Shown piece after piece: positions 25,910 to 32,811 of a DNA stretch of 38,836 nt. The notes below the pieces were generated by a model. That model did no database searches. It saw only the letters and a program-made list of their open reading frames with translations, and was not told the origin of the DNA. Where the stretch lies: NCBI GenBank assembly GCA_003559215.1, contig PWMF01000202.1, forward strand, positions 1-38,836, given 5' to 3'. Every line of letters begins with the position of its first letter. Position 1 is the stretch's first letter. This DNA comes from Natrialbaceae archaeon (GTDB lineage: Archaea; Halobacteriota; Halobacteria; Halobacteriales; Natrialbaceae). The position numbers were made by a program, and so were the translations under genes.

Positions 25910-26125
25910 TCAGTCCGTTCGAGTTGCGACGCCTTCTCGAATCGTCTCCTCGAGCGGCGCAACCGCTACCCGATAGGAATCGGTTTCTGAAGTAAACAGG
26001 AGGGTCGGAACGAGCGTCGCCTCACACGCCGTGCAGCCCCGACCAGGTGGACGGTTCCGCCGGTTCGATATCTGTTTTGTGGTTCGCAGTCGCTCGAGAT
26101 CACTACTATTGACTACCGCTACCAC
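25910..26125 (-). CDS. Possible small CxxC protein
   Basis: A minus-strand frame with a GTG at 26125 (71 residues) and stop at 25910-25912. The end 'GRGCTACEATLVPTLLFTSETDSYRVAVAPLEETIREGVATRTD' has balanced, protein-like composition and a CTAC pair. The N-terminal half is weaker, and no ATG is in frame nearby. It could be the surviving tail of a larger gene. The family is not recognised. Confidence 0.3.
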   Translation of the reverse strand: MVAVVNSSDLERLRTTKQISNRRNRPPGRGCTACEATLVPTLLFTSETDSYRVAVAPLEETIREGVATRTD

Positions 26126-26464
26126 ATCCTGTGTGCAAAGTGAAACTCGGCCTCCTACCCGTTCGCATACAGGACTGATATGCAAATTAAACGATTCACG
26201 CCTACGACCGACGATGACGCTGTCGAGACCGACGAGTGTCCGTCCTTCGACTGTTCGAGGCCGGTTCCAGCCTGACGAGACGATGCACAAGCTATCGCTG
26301 GAGAACGGAGCAGTTCCGGAAAACAGCGAGCCGAATCGAATCGGCTGCACCTTTCGTTGTCACACGCTCCCTGCAGAAAATAATGTGGAGGGTTCCGGTA
26401 TAAGCTTTGTCACTCTGAGACACTGACCGCCTCGGTCCCGACGACACACTGCACGAACCATCGT

Positions 26465-26640
26465 AGAGCTGGCGTTCGGTGTCGGATATCTCGACCGGCA
26501 GTGCTTCGATGTTTTCTTCGGGGAACATCGGCGTGCCGTCGGTATCATGCATATCGTCCTTCCGAGCGGCGTACGGGTCGACAACGAACGGATCGCTGCC
26601 GTCGGCGCCGAAGATCGCGGCGAGCCCTCAGCGTTGTTCG
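26465..26640 (-). pseudogene. Gene fragment, C-terminal-like piece of an unknown (virus-like) protein
   Basis: In the minus frame, coding-like text runs from a TGA at 26628-26630: 'LAAIFGADGSDPFVVDPYAARKDDMHDTDGTPMFPEENIEALPVEISDTERQLYDGS'-type sequence (positions about 26627 to 26465). It has no start except the internal ATG at 26552. It has normal acidic composition and then runs into random-looking residues. About 24 bp of it (GATGTTCCCC...GAAAACATCGAA) recur at 30224-30247. I read it as debris of an integrated element. Confidence 0.4.
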
Positions 26641-26670
26641 TCAGTCCGTCGCCGCCGTCGCCGACGGTAG

Positions 26671-27145
26671 CTACTCCAGTCTCGGTGCCTTCGCCGCGTT
26701 CTTGATCGGTCCGCCAGGTTTCGAGAGTCCCTTCGACTCGGCTTCGATGTACAGCGTGTTCGTCCCCGAGAGCACGAGGGCCGCCGGGTACTCGTCCTCG
26801 AGGCGCGAGGAACGATCTGCTTGCACTCGTCTTCCGAGAGGTCGCCATCGGGGGCGATTGCTAGCGGGACCTTACCGACCGCGTCGGGCAGTTCATCACC
26901 GTCTCGAGTCGGCAATTCCATCTCGTAGCCGGCGCGGGTTCCCCGCTCGTAGCCGGCGCGGAGCATGTGCCGGTGCTTGCTCTTCCCGCCCGACCCACCC
27001 GAGCCAGTCTCGAGGCCGATCTGACTGCGGTCATCCGGCGTGACGGCGATCTCCAGGGCGTCGCTCGTGCTCCGCTGCTCGAGGGCGCCGACCGCCTCGA
27101 GACGCTCGCCGGTGTTCGACGCCTGCGTGTACTTAGGACGTGAAT
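26671..27145 (-). pseudogene. Decayed gene of unknown (possibly proviral) function, one clear frameshift
   Basis: Two frames join. The first, from about 27145 to 26808, reads 'RPKYTQASNTGERLEAVGALEQ', 'RSQIGLETGSGGSGGKSKHRHMLRAGYERGTRAGYEMELPTRDGDELPDAVGKVPLAIAPDGDLSEDECKQIVPR'. The second, 26802 to a TAG at 26671-26673, reads 'LEDEYPAALVLSGTNTLYIEAESKGLSKPGGPIKNAAKAPRLE'. Two extra bases (GC) at about 26803-26804 separate them. Both halves are acidic and well composed, so the gene was functional not long ago. A start codon is not evident. I cannot assign a family; a virus or plasmid origin is inferred from its company. Confidence 0.5.
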
Positions 27146-27433
27146 CTGAACTGGTCAATTCGTTGCGCAGAGGGTGCATACGTACCTTTTTCGTCGGGTT
27201 CGCTCGCAAGACTCGCTCACCGCTCTCTGCTCATGGGCGCGAAGCGCCCGTTCGCGTGGTCAGCGGGACCTTCGGTCCCGATCGACTCCAAAAATCTACA
27301 TCGAAAAGCCCCCTCGGCGGGCTTCGCCTGCTTCGGCGGGGAGCCGCTCACTTCGCTCGCGGATGCTGGCGGTGAACTCTGCTTCACCTAACGGGTGCTT
27401 CATCAAAATCTCGACCGGTACCCTCGCCGTCGG
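27146..27433. repeat. Hairpin-rich non-coding stretch
   Basis: There is no coding frame. Two perfect hairpins stand side by side: GGGCGC-GAA-GCGCCC (27235-27249) and GGGACC-TTC-GGTCCC (27265-27279). Further GGCGGGCTTCGCC- and CACTTCGCTCGCGG-type GC pairs follow to 27370. Such runs are common in degraded haloarchaeal intergenic DNA. They may terminate transcripts from either side. Confidence 0.45.
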
Positions 27434-27619
27434 TCACTCTGAATGCTCGTTCTTTTCGACCTCCGTGACGATCACGTCCCAGTCAGGATGTTCGACCCCA
27501 TTCCGACACTCGAATCCGCCTTCCACATTGATTCCACTCTCGTAGGCCCTCCGAAGGAGGGCTTTCAACTCTGCGTTCAATTCCTCCTTCGACGTAAGCG
27601 ATGTCTCTTCAGAAGTCAT
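27434..27619 (-). CDS. Small acidic protein coupled to HalOD1 gene
   Basis: A 61-residue protein 'MTSEETSLTSKEELNAELKALLRRAYESG...' ending 'PDWDVIVTEVEKNEHSE'. An amphipathic helix is followed by a short beta segment with a single Cys (FECRNG). Its ATG overlaps the stop of the HalOD1 gene (ATGA, 27616-27619), so translation is coupled. This small-partner arrangement is seen with HalOD1-type genes in haloarchaea. The function is unknown, perhaps a binding partner of the HalOD1 protein. Confidence 0.7.
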   Translation of the reverse strand: MTSEETSLTSKEELNAELKALLRRAYESGINVEGGFECRNGVEHPDWDVIVTEVEKNEHSE

Positions 27620-27966
27620 CTTCCCTCGCCCATTTCGTATTTCTCCGCTGTGGGTTCGTGTTCTGGTGTGATGGTGATCACACCGTAGCTGTGTACGGTT
27701 ATCGCGTGCCCTTCGTGCGTGAACGTGACCTTGGAATCTCCGTTTATCCCGTTTCGAACGCGGACGAGCGCATCTAATTCGTCGGGGTCAACAGTAGAAT
27801 GGAGCGGATCGAGTTCAACCGGATCAGTCCCCATTAGGTCCGCCAGCGTTGCGATAACAGCCGTGCTCGCGGGTGTCTTCTCTTGATCAAATTGGGTGCG
27901 AACAGTCCCAAATTTCTGAAAGTACTCGATCACTTCAACTCCAACCCCAGATACCGTTGTGTCCAT
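27616..27966 (-). CDS. HalOD1 output-domain protein
   Basis: A 116-residue protein starting 'MDTTVSGVGVEVIEYFQKFG'. The HalOD1 domain is 'TPASTAVIATLADLMGTDPVELDPLHSTVDPDELDALVRVR' followed by 'DSKVTFTHEGHAITVHSYGVITI'. I use the ATG at 27966; a TTG at 27999 is in frame. A TATA-like GTATAATC on the minus strand (about 28010-28017) is placed well for a transcript beginning near 27985. It is the first gene of a coupled pair with 27434-27619, and a paralogue in type of 25363-25662. Confidence 0.82.
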   Translation of the reverse strand: MDTTVSGVGVEVIEYFQKFGTVRTQFDQEKTPASTAVIATLADLMGTDPVELDPLHSTVDPDELDALVRVRNGINGDSKVTFTHEGHAITVHSYGVITITPEHEPTAEKYEMGEGR

Positions 27967-28050
27967 CTTGCCCGATTCTAGCCGTCTGAGTTGGTTCAAT
28001 AGGGGTACTGATTATACAGGGGGTTTAACACAAAGAACCTATCCGAACGA

Positions 28051-28695
28051 TTATACCGAACTACTGAGTGTCGCTCTAATGAGGCGTCGATGCCCGCGTC
28101 GAAGGCGTGACGATAGTGATTGCTGGGTGATGTCGAGTTCGTCAGCGATCTCTTCAAGCGACGCCTCGCGTGGGGTGTCGAAGTAGCCCCGCTCGTATGT
28201 CAGTATCAGCGCCTCACGTTGGGTCTCGGTCAACTCGTAGCCTTCCCCCTGGATCGGAAGCATGGCATGGACGGCCGTAATCGCTATCGGAATGTCGTTT
28301 TCCTGGCAGTACTCTCGAAACTCGGCGATCCCCTCCTGGCTCTCGGCGCGCACCTCGAATCGCCACTCGTCTTTTGTTCCGATTCCAGAGAGCACAACGA
28401 CGTTGGCCTCGGCAAGCGCACTCAGGATGCCGAAATACTCTTGCTCCCACTCGGCACGCATGAGATACTCGTCTTCGATGCTATCGACCAGCCGGATGTT
28501 GCTCACGCCGGCGTGTTGTTCGAACGCAGCTTCGATGTCCTCCGTTTCCGCACCGCGTACCCAGAAGTACGGGATAATCAGCGTCTCGTGTGGGATGAGT
28601 CGCTCCAGTTCGACCGCCGCACCCGGCAAGTTCTCGAACACACTCCCCAGTGGAAACTCCGCTACCGGGCTCGTAAACTCCATCACAGTCGCCAT
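28051..28695 (-). CDS. HTH-10 (bacterio-opsin activator type) transcription regulator
   Basis: A 214-residue regulator. The N-terminal about 140 residues form a sensor-like domain ('VFENLPGAAVELERLIPHETLIIPYFWVRG', 'DEYLMRAEWEQEYFGILSALAEANVVVLSG', 'WRFEVRAESQEGIAEFREYCQENDI'). The C-terminus is the HTH-10 domain 'LTETQREALILTYERGYFDTPREASLEEIADELDITQQSLSSRLRRGHRRLI'. ATG 28695 (or 28683). It is paralogous over its full length to the divergent gene at 28887-29552. A TATA-like GTTATTCG lies at 28717-28724 on the minus strand, and the dyad site lies at 28732-28747. It may bind its own promoter (inference). Confidence 0.87.
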   Translation of the reverse strand: MATVMEFTSPVAEFPLGSVFENLPGAAVELERLIPHETLIIPYFWVRGAETEDIEAAFEQHAGVSNIRLVDSIEDEYLMRAEWEQEYFGILSALAEANVVVLSGIGTKDEWRFEVRAESQEGIAEFREYCQENDIPIAITAVHAMLPIQGEGYELTETQREALILTYERGYFDTPREASLEEIADELDITQQSLSSRLRRGHRRLIRATLSSSV

Positions 28696-28731
28696 GGAGA
28701 AGCCTTCGTCTAGCAGACGAATAACTGGAAT

Positions 28732-28747
28732 GGGTGGTGTACCATGG
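28732..28747 (-). promoter_or_regulatory. Dyad operator/UAS candidate upstream of the 28051-28695 regulator
   Basis: On the minus strand CCATGGTACACCACCC, ending 36 bp before the ATG at 28695. Thirteen bases (28735-28747) are an exact inverted copy of 28827-28839. It is one of four sites with consensus CCATGGT-AC-ACCATGG. Confidence 0.6.
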
Positions 28748-28826
28748 CTTCGAGACGAGCCAACGCACCGTTGATAGCCGGGATAGTGTGTGCTGCGAGC
28801 GGGGAATCCGTTTGGCAGCTGAAAAC

Positions 28827-28842
28827 CCATGGTACACCATGC
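28827..28842 (+). promoter_or_regulatory. Dyad operator/UAS candidate upstream of the 28887-29552 regulator
   Basis: CCATGGTACACCATGC, a nearly perfect palindrome with arms CCATGGT and ACCATGC around AC. It ends 44 bp before the ATG at 28887. The orientation relative to its gene is the same as at 28732-28747 and 29559-29574. Confidence 0.6.
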
Positions 28843-28886
28843 CGCCTCCTTTTGTACGACCGACCAATATAGTCTCACAACCGAGC

Positions 28887-29552
28887 ATGAGTGTAATAAC
28901 GGAGATTCGTGTCCCACCCGATGATTTCGAACTCGGACAAATCCTCAGTCTAGAGCACGCGTCGGCAGTCGAACTCGAAACGCTCGTTCCGAGTGGGGGC
29001 GCGACTGTGCCGCTCTTCTGGGTCTACGAACCGGTCGAAAACGGCTTTCTCGATACCGTCGAACGTTATCCGACTGTCAACAGCGTCACGGAGATGGACG
29101 TGTTCGAAGACCGGACGTTGTTCAAACTCGACTGGGATGCGACCCAGGACCACCTTTTTGAGTGCGTCTTGGAAAACGACGGGCAAATACTGGGTGCGAC
29201 TGGATCAGCGGAAGGGTGGAATTTCGAGATACGATTCTCAGACCGCGAGGAATTGAGTCAGTGCCAGGATTGTTGTGAGGACGCGCGCATCTCCCTGAAA
29301 ATAACCCGTATATACAATCCAACGGATCCCGAGGCTGGTCCGTGGTACGGCTTGAGTGAGCCCCAACGAGAAGCGCTGACGCTCGCCGTTCAAATGGGAT
29401 ACTACGACATACCACGGGGCTGTACGACCGCGGAGTTAGCTAACGAGTTCGGAATTTCTGATCAGGCAGTAACGGAGCGACTGCGTCGTGCCGTTGGTAC
29501 GTTCGGGAGGTACGCACTTCTTACTCCCGAGCCAGCGACGCAAATGGACTGA
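28887..29552 (+). CDS. HTH-10 (bacterio-opsin activator type) transcription regulator
   Basis: A 221-residue regulator. The N-terminal sensor-like part is 'VPPDDFELGQILSLEHASAVELETLVPSGGATVPLFWVYEP' and 'TLFKLDWDATQDHLFECVLENDGQILGATGSAEGWNFEIRF', with a Cys pair (CQDCC) near residue 130. The C-terminal HTH-10 is 'LSEPQREALTLAVQMGYYDIPRGCTTAELANEFGISDQAVTERLRRAVGTF'. It is divergent from and paralogous to 28051-28695, with 191 bp between the starts. The ATG at 28887 follows an AATATAG at 28867-28873. The CQDCC cluster is absent in its sister and could be a metal or redox sensor (inference). Confidence 0.87.
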   Translation: MSVITEIRVPPDDFELGQILSLEHASAVELETLVPSGGATVPLFWVYEPVENGFLDTVERYPTVNSVTEMDVFEDRTLFKLDWDATQDHLFECVLENDGQILGATGSAEGWNFEIRFSDREELSQCQDCCEDARISLKITRIYNPTDPEAGPWYGLSEPQREALTLAVQMGYYDIPRGCTTAELANEFGISDQAVTERLRRAVGTFGRYALLTPEPATQMD

Positions 29553-29558
29553 CTGTTT

Positions 29559-29574
29559 CCATTATACACCATGG
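29559..29574 (+). promoter_or_regulatory. Dyad operator/UAS candidate upstream of the winged-helix gene at 29611
   Basis: CCATTATACACCATGG. The right arm ACCATGG is perfect and the left arm has two changes. It ends 36 bp before the ATG at 29611. The embedded TTATAC could itself serve as the TATA box, in which case factor binding here would compete with TBP. Confidence 0.55.
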
Positions 29575-29610
29575 GGAAGGACCAGGCAGTTGGGCCCGCA
29601 TTAGGGGAGT

Positions 29611-30018
29611 ATGGATGAAAGTCGAAAGCTGGGGACACGTGATATCCAGTCAATTGATTCGGTTTCCGGTTCTTCGGGGCATGAGAGAGCGATTTCCCCC
29701 GATACGATTCTATCGGCAGTAGCGAACGAACACCGACGTGCCATCCTCAACGCAGTGACCAACGCTTCCGGGAAGACACTGGAAGACGATGTGCTCGTAG
29801 ATCGCGTTGCAGACCGGGTTCGAGACGAGGACGCGAAGCGGGAGTCAGACGAACATCGACAACGCGTCCGGATCGCACTTCACCATACTCATCTTCCAAA
29901 ACTGGAGGAGGCTCGGATGATCGACTATGAGACTGAAACGGGTCACATCCAGTTTGTTGGCGGTGAACTGGAACAGAAGATCCTGGGGCTGGTCGAGCCG
30001 TACGACATCCACGAGTGA
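29611..30018 (+). CDS. Winged-helix (DUF7344-like) DNA-binding protein
   Basis: A 135-residue protein. A disordered N-terminus is followed by a winged-helix domain: 'SPDTILSAVANEHRRAILNAVTNASGKTLEDDVLVDRVADRVRDED', then 'RQRVRIALHHTHLPKLEEARMIDYETETGHIQFVGGELEQKILGLVE'. The ATG at 29611 follows AGGGGAG, a plausible ribosome site. It lies 58 bp after the HTH-10 gene stop, but has its own dyad site at 29559-29574. It is similar in type to 266-682. It is likely a member of the same local regulatory unit as the HTH-10 pair (inference). Confidence 0.8.
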   Translation: MDESRKLGTRDIQSIDSVSGSSGHERAISPDTILSAVANEHRRAILNAVTNASGKTLEDDVLVDRVADRVRDEDAKRESDEHRQRVRIALHHTHLPKLEEARMIDYETETGHIQFVGGELEQKILGLVEPYDIHE

Positions 30019-30353
30019 GAGATGGGTGTGATTGAGGATGAGTACCTCTCGTTTCAAACTCGTTTCACCCACTCCACGTGATGATGTTATTCACCAAATG
30101 AAGAGGTGTAGCACCATTCAGTGAGTCGTTCCGATTCAGGATGGGTGGGTGTTGGGGGTCGTGTTTCCTGACTTTGCAACAACTCGTGGGCTTTTCGAAG
30201 GTATCCTGGACCAGACTGTCGGTTTCGATGTTTTCTAGTGGGGAACATCTCTGCTCTGAATGGTGAGTACGAGCGATCTGTTACCCCTTACATCCGATGT
30301 ACTCCTGTCCGCACCGTCACAAACAATGTGTGGCTTCAGGTTGTAAAAATCCC
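30019..30353. other. Non-coding stretch with a short repeat of an upstream gene fragment
   Basis: There is no convincing gene. The minus strand of 30224-30247 (GATGTTCCCC, gap, GAAAACATCGAA) repeats part of the fragment at 26465-26640. A minus-strand ORF of about 55 codons starting at this repeat has unremarkable composition and a TAA near 30100; I do not call it. Confidence 0.4.
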
Positions 30354-30632
30354 TCACTCAATTGTGAGGTCACCGGTCTCGGTTGCGTTTTCGTCCCATT
30401 CCAATTCGAACTCGAGTTCGATCTCCGGCGAACCCCCCGATCGCGATGTCTCGCGTTCGACCTCAACCTCGAACTCAACGCGTCCCGGTGGAGCGAGTGT
30501 TACCGACTCGCTGCCGGACTCAAGAGTGAATTCGTCGCCCGATTCGAGATGTTCTGCGACCGTTCGAAGGTACTGTGCGACTTCCGTTGTGTCCATATCC
30601 CGCTCGGACTCAAACAGTGTTTCTTCGGGCAT
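30354..30632 (-). CDS. amphi-Trp domain protein
   Basis: A 92-residue protein beginning 'MPEETLFESERDMDTTEVAQYLRTVAEHLESGDEFTL', then 'ESVTLAPPGRVEFEVEVERETSRSGGSPEIELEFELEWDENA'. This is the full amphi-Trp domain, usually at this length. I use the ATG at 30632 (MPEETLF is the family's normal start); the frame continues upstream to 30770 without family match. The function of the family is not established. It is a single-gene unit inside the accessory segment. Confidence 0.88.
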   Translation of the reverse strand: MPEETLFESERDMDTTEVAQYLRTVAEHLESGDEFTLESGSESVTLAPPGRVEFEVEVERETSRSGGSPEIELEFELEWDENATETGDLTIE

Positions 30633-30844
30633 CCCTCTGGTTACGATGTCCAGGCTATTAATGTGAAGGGGATGATAAAACGCCATCAAGACGCTACGCG
30701 CCTGAGGCCGCGTCCACGCACGAGCACACGTGTTCCTTGTACTGAGTCTATGCCCCGTCATCGCAACCACAGACTATGAACGTGGGGACAGTCCGGGAAG
30801 CACACTCATCACGGTATGAGAAGAGTTCTATGACGCCCTAACTG

Positions 30845-31520
30845 TTACAATGAACCGTTCAGCGTCACATCCTCTAGCGTCGGCGTTTGGCCGTCAATCA
30901 CGTCTGTCGGCGATGATCCAGCATCCCAGCCCTCAGCGCGATATCCACGTTCCGAAGCGTTACCGGCGCTGACGTCCCTGAGTAGAAAGCGCCCGCCGAT
31001 GCCTGAAATGTAATCTGACAGTTCTCGATCGTCGACTCGGTCACCCCCGACTGCGTTCCGATCGCGAAGTTGCCTCCGGGCCCGCCAGCGTCGCCCTCAC
31101 GTAAAATCATCGTCTCGCAGTCGCGGATCAGGCCCTCGCCCGAGTAGTGCCAGATCGACCGGCCGCTCGAGTACGTCCCCGATGGCTGCCGGTCGACGGT
31201 CGCGATCGAGTTCTCGACTGCCGACGTCGGGTACCTCCCGTTCCGAGTCAGCTCGCTATCCTCGTTTTCGTCGAGCTCCGTCGGAACTCCTGGATCATCT
31301 TGTACTCCACCTGCGGAAAGACGATCCGCGTGCCGTCCTCCCACGGCATCGACAGCGCGTCGCCTATCGGCTCCTCTCCCGACGGGTCCGCGTTGTACGA
31401 ATCGTCGGTGACGTCCACCCCGTTGCTGAATCGGTTCTCGTAGGCCGATGGATCCAGCGCCGTCGCGACGTCGGTGTCGATACTCACCGCCCCGCATTGG
31501 CCGGGTTCCCCTCACCTAGC
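30845..31520 (-). pseudogene. Decayed beta-helix (pectate-lyase-fold) type gene, several frame breaks
   Basis: At least four coding-like pieces in changing minus frames share one theme. 'LGEGNPANAG' is near 31515-31490. 'VSIDTDVATALDPSAYENRFSNGVDVTDDSYNADPSGEEPIGDALSMPWEDGTRIVFPQVEYKMIQEF' runs from 31487 to about 31285. 'PTELDENEDSELTRNGRYPTSAVENSIATVDRQPSGTYSSGRSIWHYSGEGLIRDCETMILREGDAGGPGGNFAIGTQSGVTESTIENCQITFQASAGAFYSGTSAPVTLRNVDI' runs from about 31290 to 30940. 'GYRAEGWDAGSSPTDVIDGQTPTLEDVTLNGSL' ends at a TAA at 30845-30847. The repeated '...IENCQITF...VTLRNVDI' pattern and 'DGTRIVFPQ' entry are typical of right-handed beta-helix proteins, secreted or virus-borne. It is non-functional as written. 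Confidence 0.6.
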
Positions 31521-31913
31521 GAGGACGAACGTCACGACGTGGGTATGAGGGTCGGATAAGTGTCCATCATGGCTTCGAGAGATATTGTTTCCGGGAATCC
31601 AACTGATTTGTGACGCCGGAGATCGCGACGGCCACCTAGCCCGATCCAGCGACTGCGCCTCGAGTCGACTGTCGATGCCGATGACCCGTTGGGGACGCTC
31701 ATCGGCTCCCGGTCGTTCGTGGCGGAACCATCCACCGGCTCGCTTTGGCTTCGTCGCCCCGGTCAGCTCACGGTTCCGATGACGGGCGGTGGTTCGGACG
31801 CCGACGACGGGCAAGGTACGAACGCAACACGGGGTCGGTGTCGATGCGAGGGCGGCACTCGACGAAGTACCGTCGCGCGTCGACAGCAGACCGAGAGCGA
31901 CTCGAAGCGTCGG
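31521..31913. other. No identifiable gene
   Basis: Several short frames on both strands are of mixed composition, and none has a family signature or clear start. They may be further debris upstream of the decayed beta-helix gene. Two CTAG sites (31516 and 31636) lie in or next to it. Confidence 0.35.
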
Positions 31914-32144
31914 TCACCACAGAAGGAGTAAGCCGACGAGAAGGAGTGCCAGCTTCAACGACGAGAACGCCGCCTCGTACCCCTCGAGCAGCGACCGGAC
32001 GCGGGCCGAGTCGTATTCAACCGCCGTCAGTATCGAAAACTGGATCAAACACGCCGCTGCGAGCCAGTTCGTGGCCGCGACCGAGAGGCCGTACGCGAGT
32101 GCCAGCATCGCCACGAACAGGCTGAGAGCGCGACCGAGTTCCAT
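31914..32144 (-). CDS. Small two-to-three-helix membrane protein
   Basis: A 76-residue protein: 'LGRALSLFVAMLALAYGLSVAATNWLAAACLIQFSILTAVEY', then 'AAFSSLKLALLLVGLLLLW'. ATG at 32144; longer frames upstream are not membrane-like. It lies 80 bp after the small membrane protein at 32225-32434 on the same strand and is likely in its operon. The family is not recognised. Confidence 0.65.
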   Translation of the reverse strand: MELGRALSLFVAMLALAYGLSVAATNWLAAACLIQFSILTAVEYDSARVRSLLEGYEAAFSSLKLALLLVGLLLLW

Positions 32145-32224
32145 ACAACACCTCAGGTCACAGCCGGTATTGGCGGTTCTGATCGGTGGGTCACCCGTGG
32201 TGAGTAGTCCGCCTCGGCGGTCGC

Positions 32225-32434
32225 TCACCGGAAGTAGAGAACGTATATCATGATCGCAAGGCCGAACGCGACGCTTCCGCCAACGACGACGACCAGTGCG
32301 ATCGACTGATCGACGCGCAGGAGGGCAAGGATGAGTATCGTGTATGCCGCGTATATTATGGTAAGAGCGACGCCAAACCAGAGCCACCGGGTCCGTTCCG
32401 AGGCATCCGTCTCCTCCATCTCGTCAGTGCTCAT
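32225..32434 (-). CDS. Small two-helix membrane protein
   Basis: A 69-residue protein. The acidic start 'MSTDEMEETDASERTRW' is followed by helices 'LWFGVALTIIYAAYTILILALLRV' and 'SIALVVVVGGSVAFGLAIMIYVLYF'. Its ATG overlaps the stop of the upstream frame 32431-32670 (ATGA), suggesting coupling. The function is unknown. Confidence 0.72.
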   Translation of the reverse strand: MSTDEMEETDASERTRWLWFGVALTIIYAAYTILILALLRVDQSIALVVVVGGSVAFGLAIMIYVLYFR

Positions 32435-32670
32435 TCGTAGCGTACTGTATTCGCGCCCGACCCTCGTGTAGCTTCCCCACCACAGCGGGTGCCCTGACCC
32501 GGCTGTGACGCACGGACTGCGATGCCGCCGCCGCTATATTCCCACACGACGACCGGCTCGAGACGCTCGCGTCGGCCGCGGTCATCAGCAATCGGTTTGA
32601 GAGACCACTGACTGCAGCTCTCGTCTTCGACGTCGAGGCCGCGATCGCGGTTGTCGGCGACCGACGTCAT
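32431..32670 (-). CDS. Possible small hydrophilic protein
   Basis: A 79-residue frame from ATG 32670 ('MTSVADNRDRGLDVEDESC...WSLKPIADDRGRRERLEPVVVWEYSGGGIAVRAS') with a 4-nt ATGA overlap with the next gene. The first 55 residues look protein-like. The last 25 are Gly/Arg-rich and less convincing, so the end could be frameshifted. The family is not recognised. Confidence 0.42.
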   Translation of the reverse strand: MTSVADNRDRGLDVEDESCSQWSLKPIADDRGRRERLEPVVVWEYSGGGIAVRASQPGQGTRCGGEATRGSGANTVRYE

Positions 32671-32758
32671 GCTTCCACCTCCGCTGCCGCCGCTCGAGGA
32701 CGGTGAAAACCGCTATCTGTTATAAAATTGGTACTACCGGAATTCGAGGAATGACCGC

Positions 32759-32782
32759 AAACACCCGTCTCTCGGGGTGTTT
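32759..32782. terminator. Hairpin with flanking A/T runs downstream of tRNA-Met
   Basis: An 8-bp stem AAACACCC/GGGTGTTT (32759-32766 with 32775-32782) with an 8-nt loop, followed by more T on the plus strand (to 32784). It lies 30 bp beyond the 3' end of the minus-strand tRNA, so it may end that transcript or mark the edge of the accessory segment. Confidence 0.5.
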
Positions 32783-32811
32783 TTACGCGAACATACAAAG
32801 AATTTTATGAG

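Noticed and set aside
25700-32800. A transposase, integrase or CRISPR array within the accessory segment
   Set aside because: No frame shows a DDE, HUH or tyrosine-recombinase pattern, no tandem repeat/spacer structure exists, and no flanking inverted repeats were found by eye.
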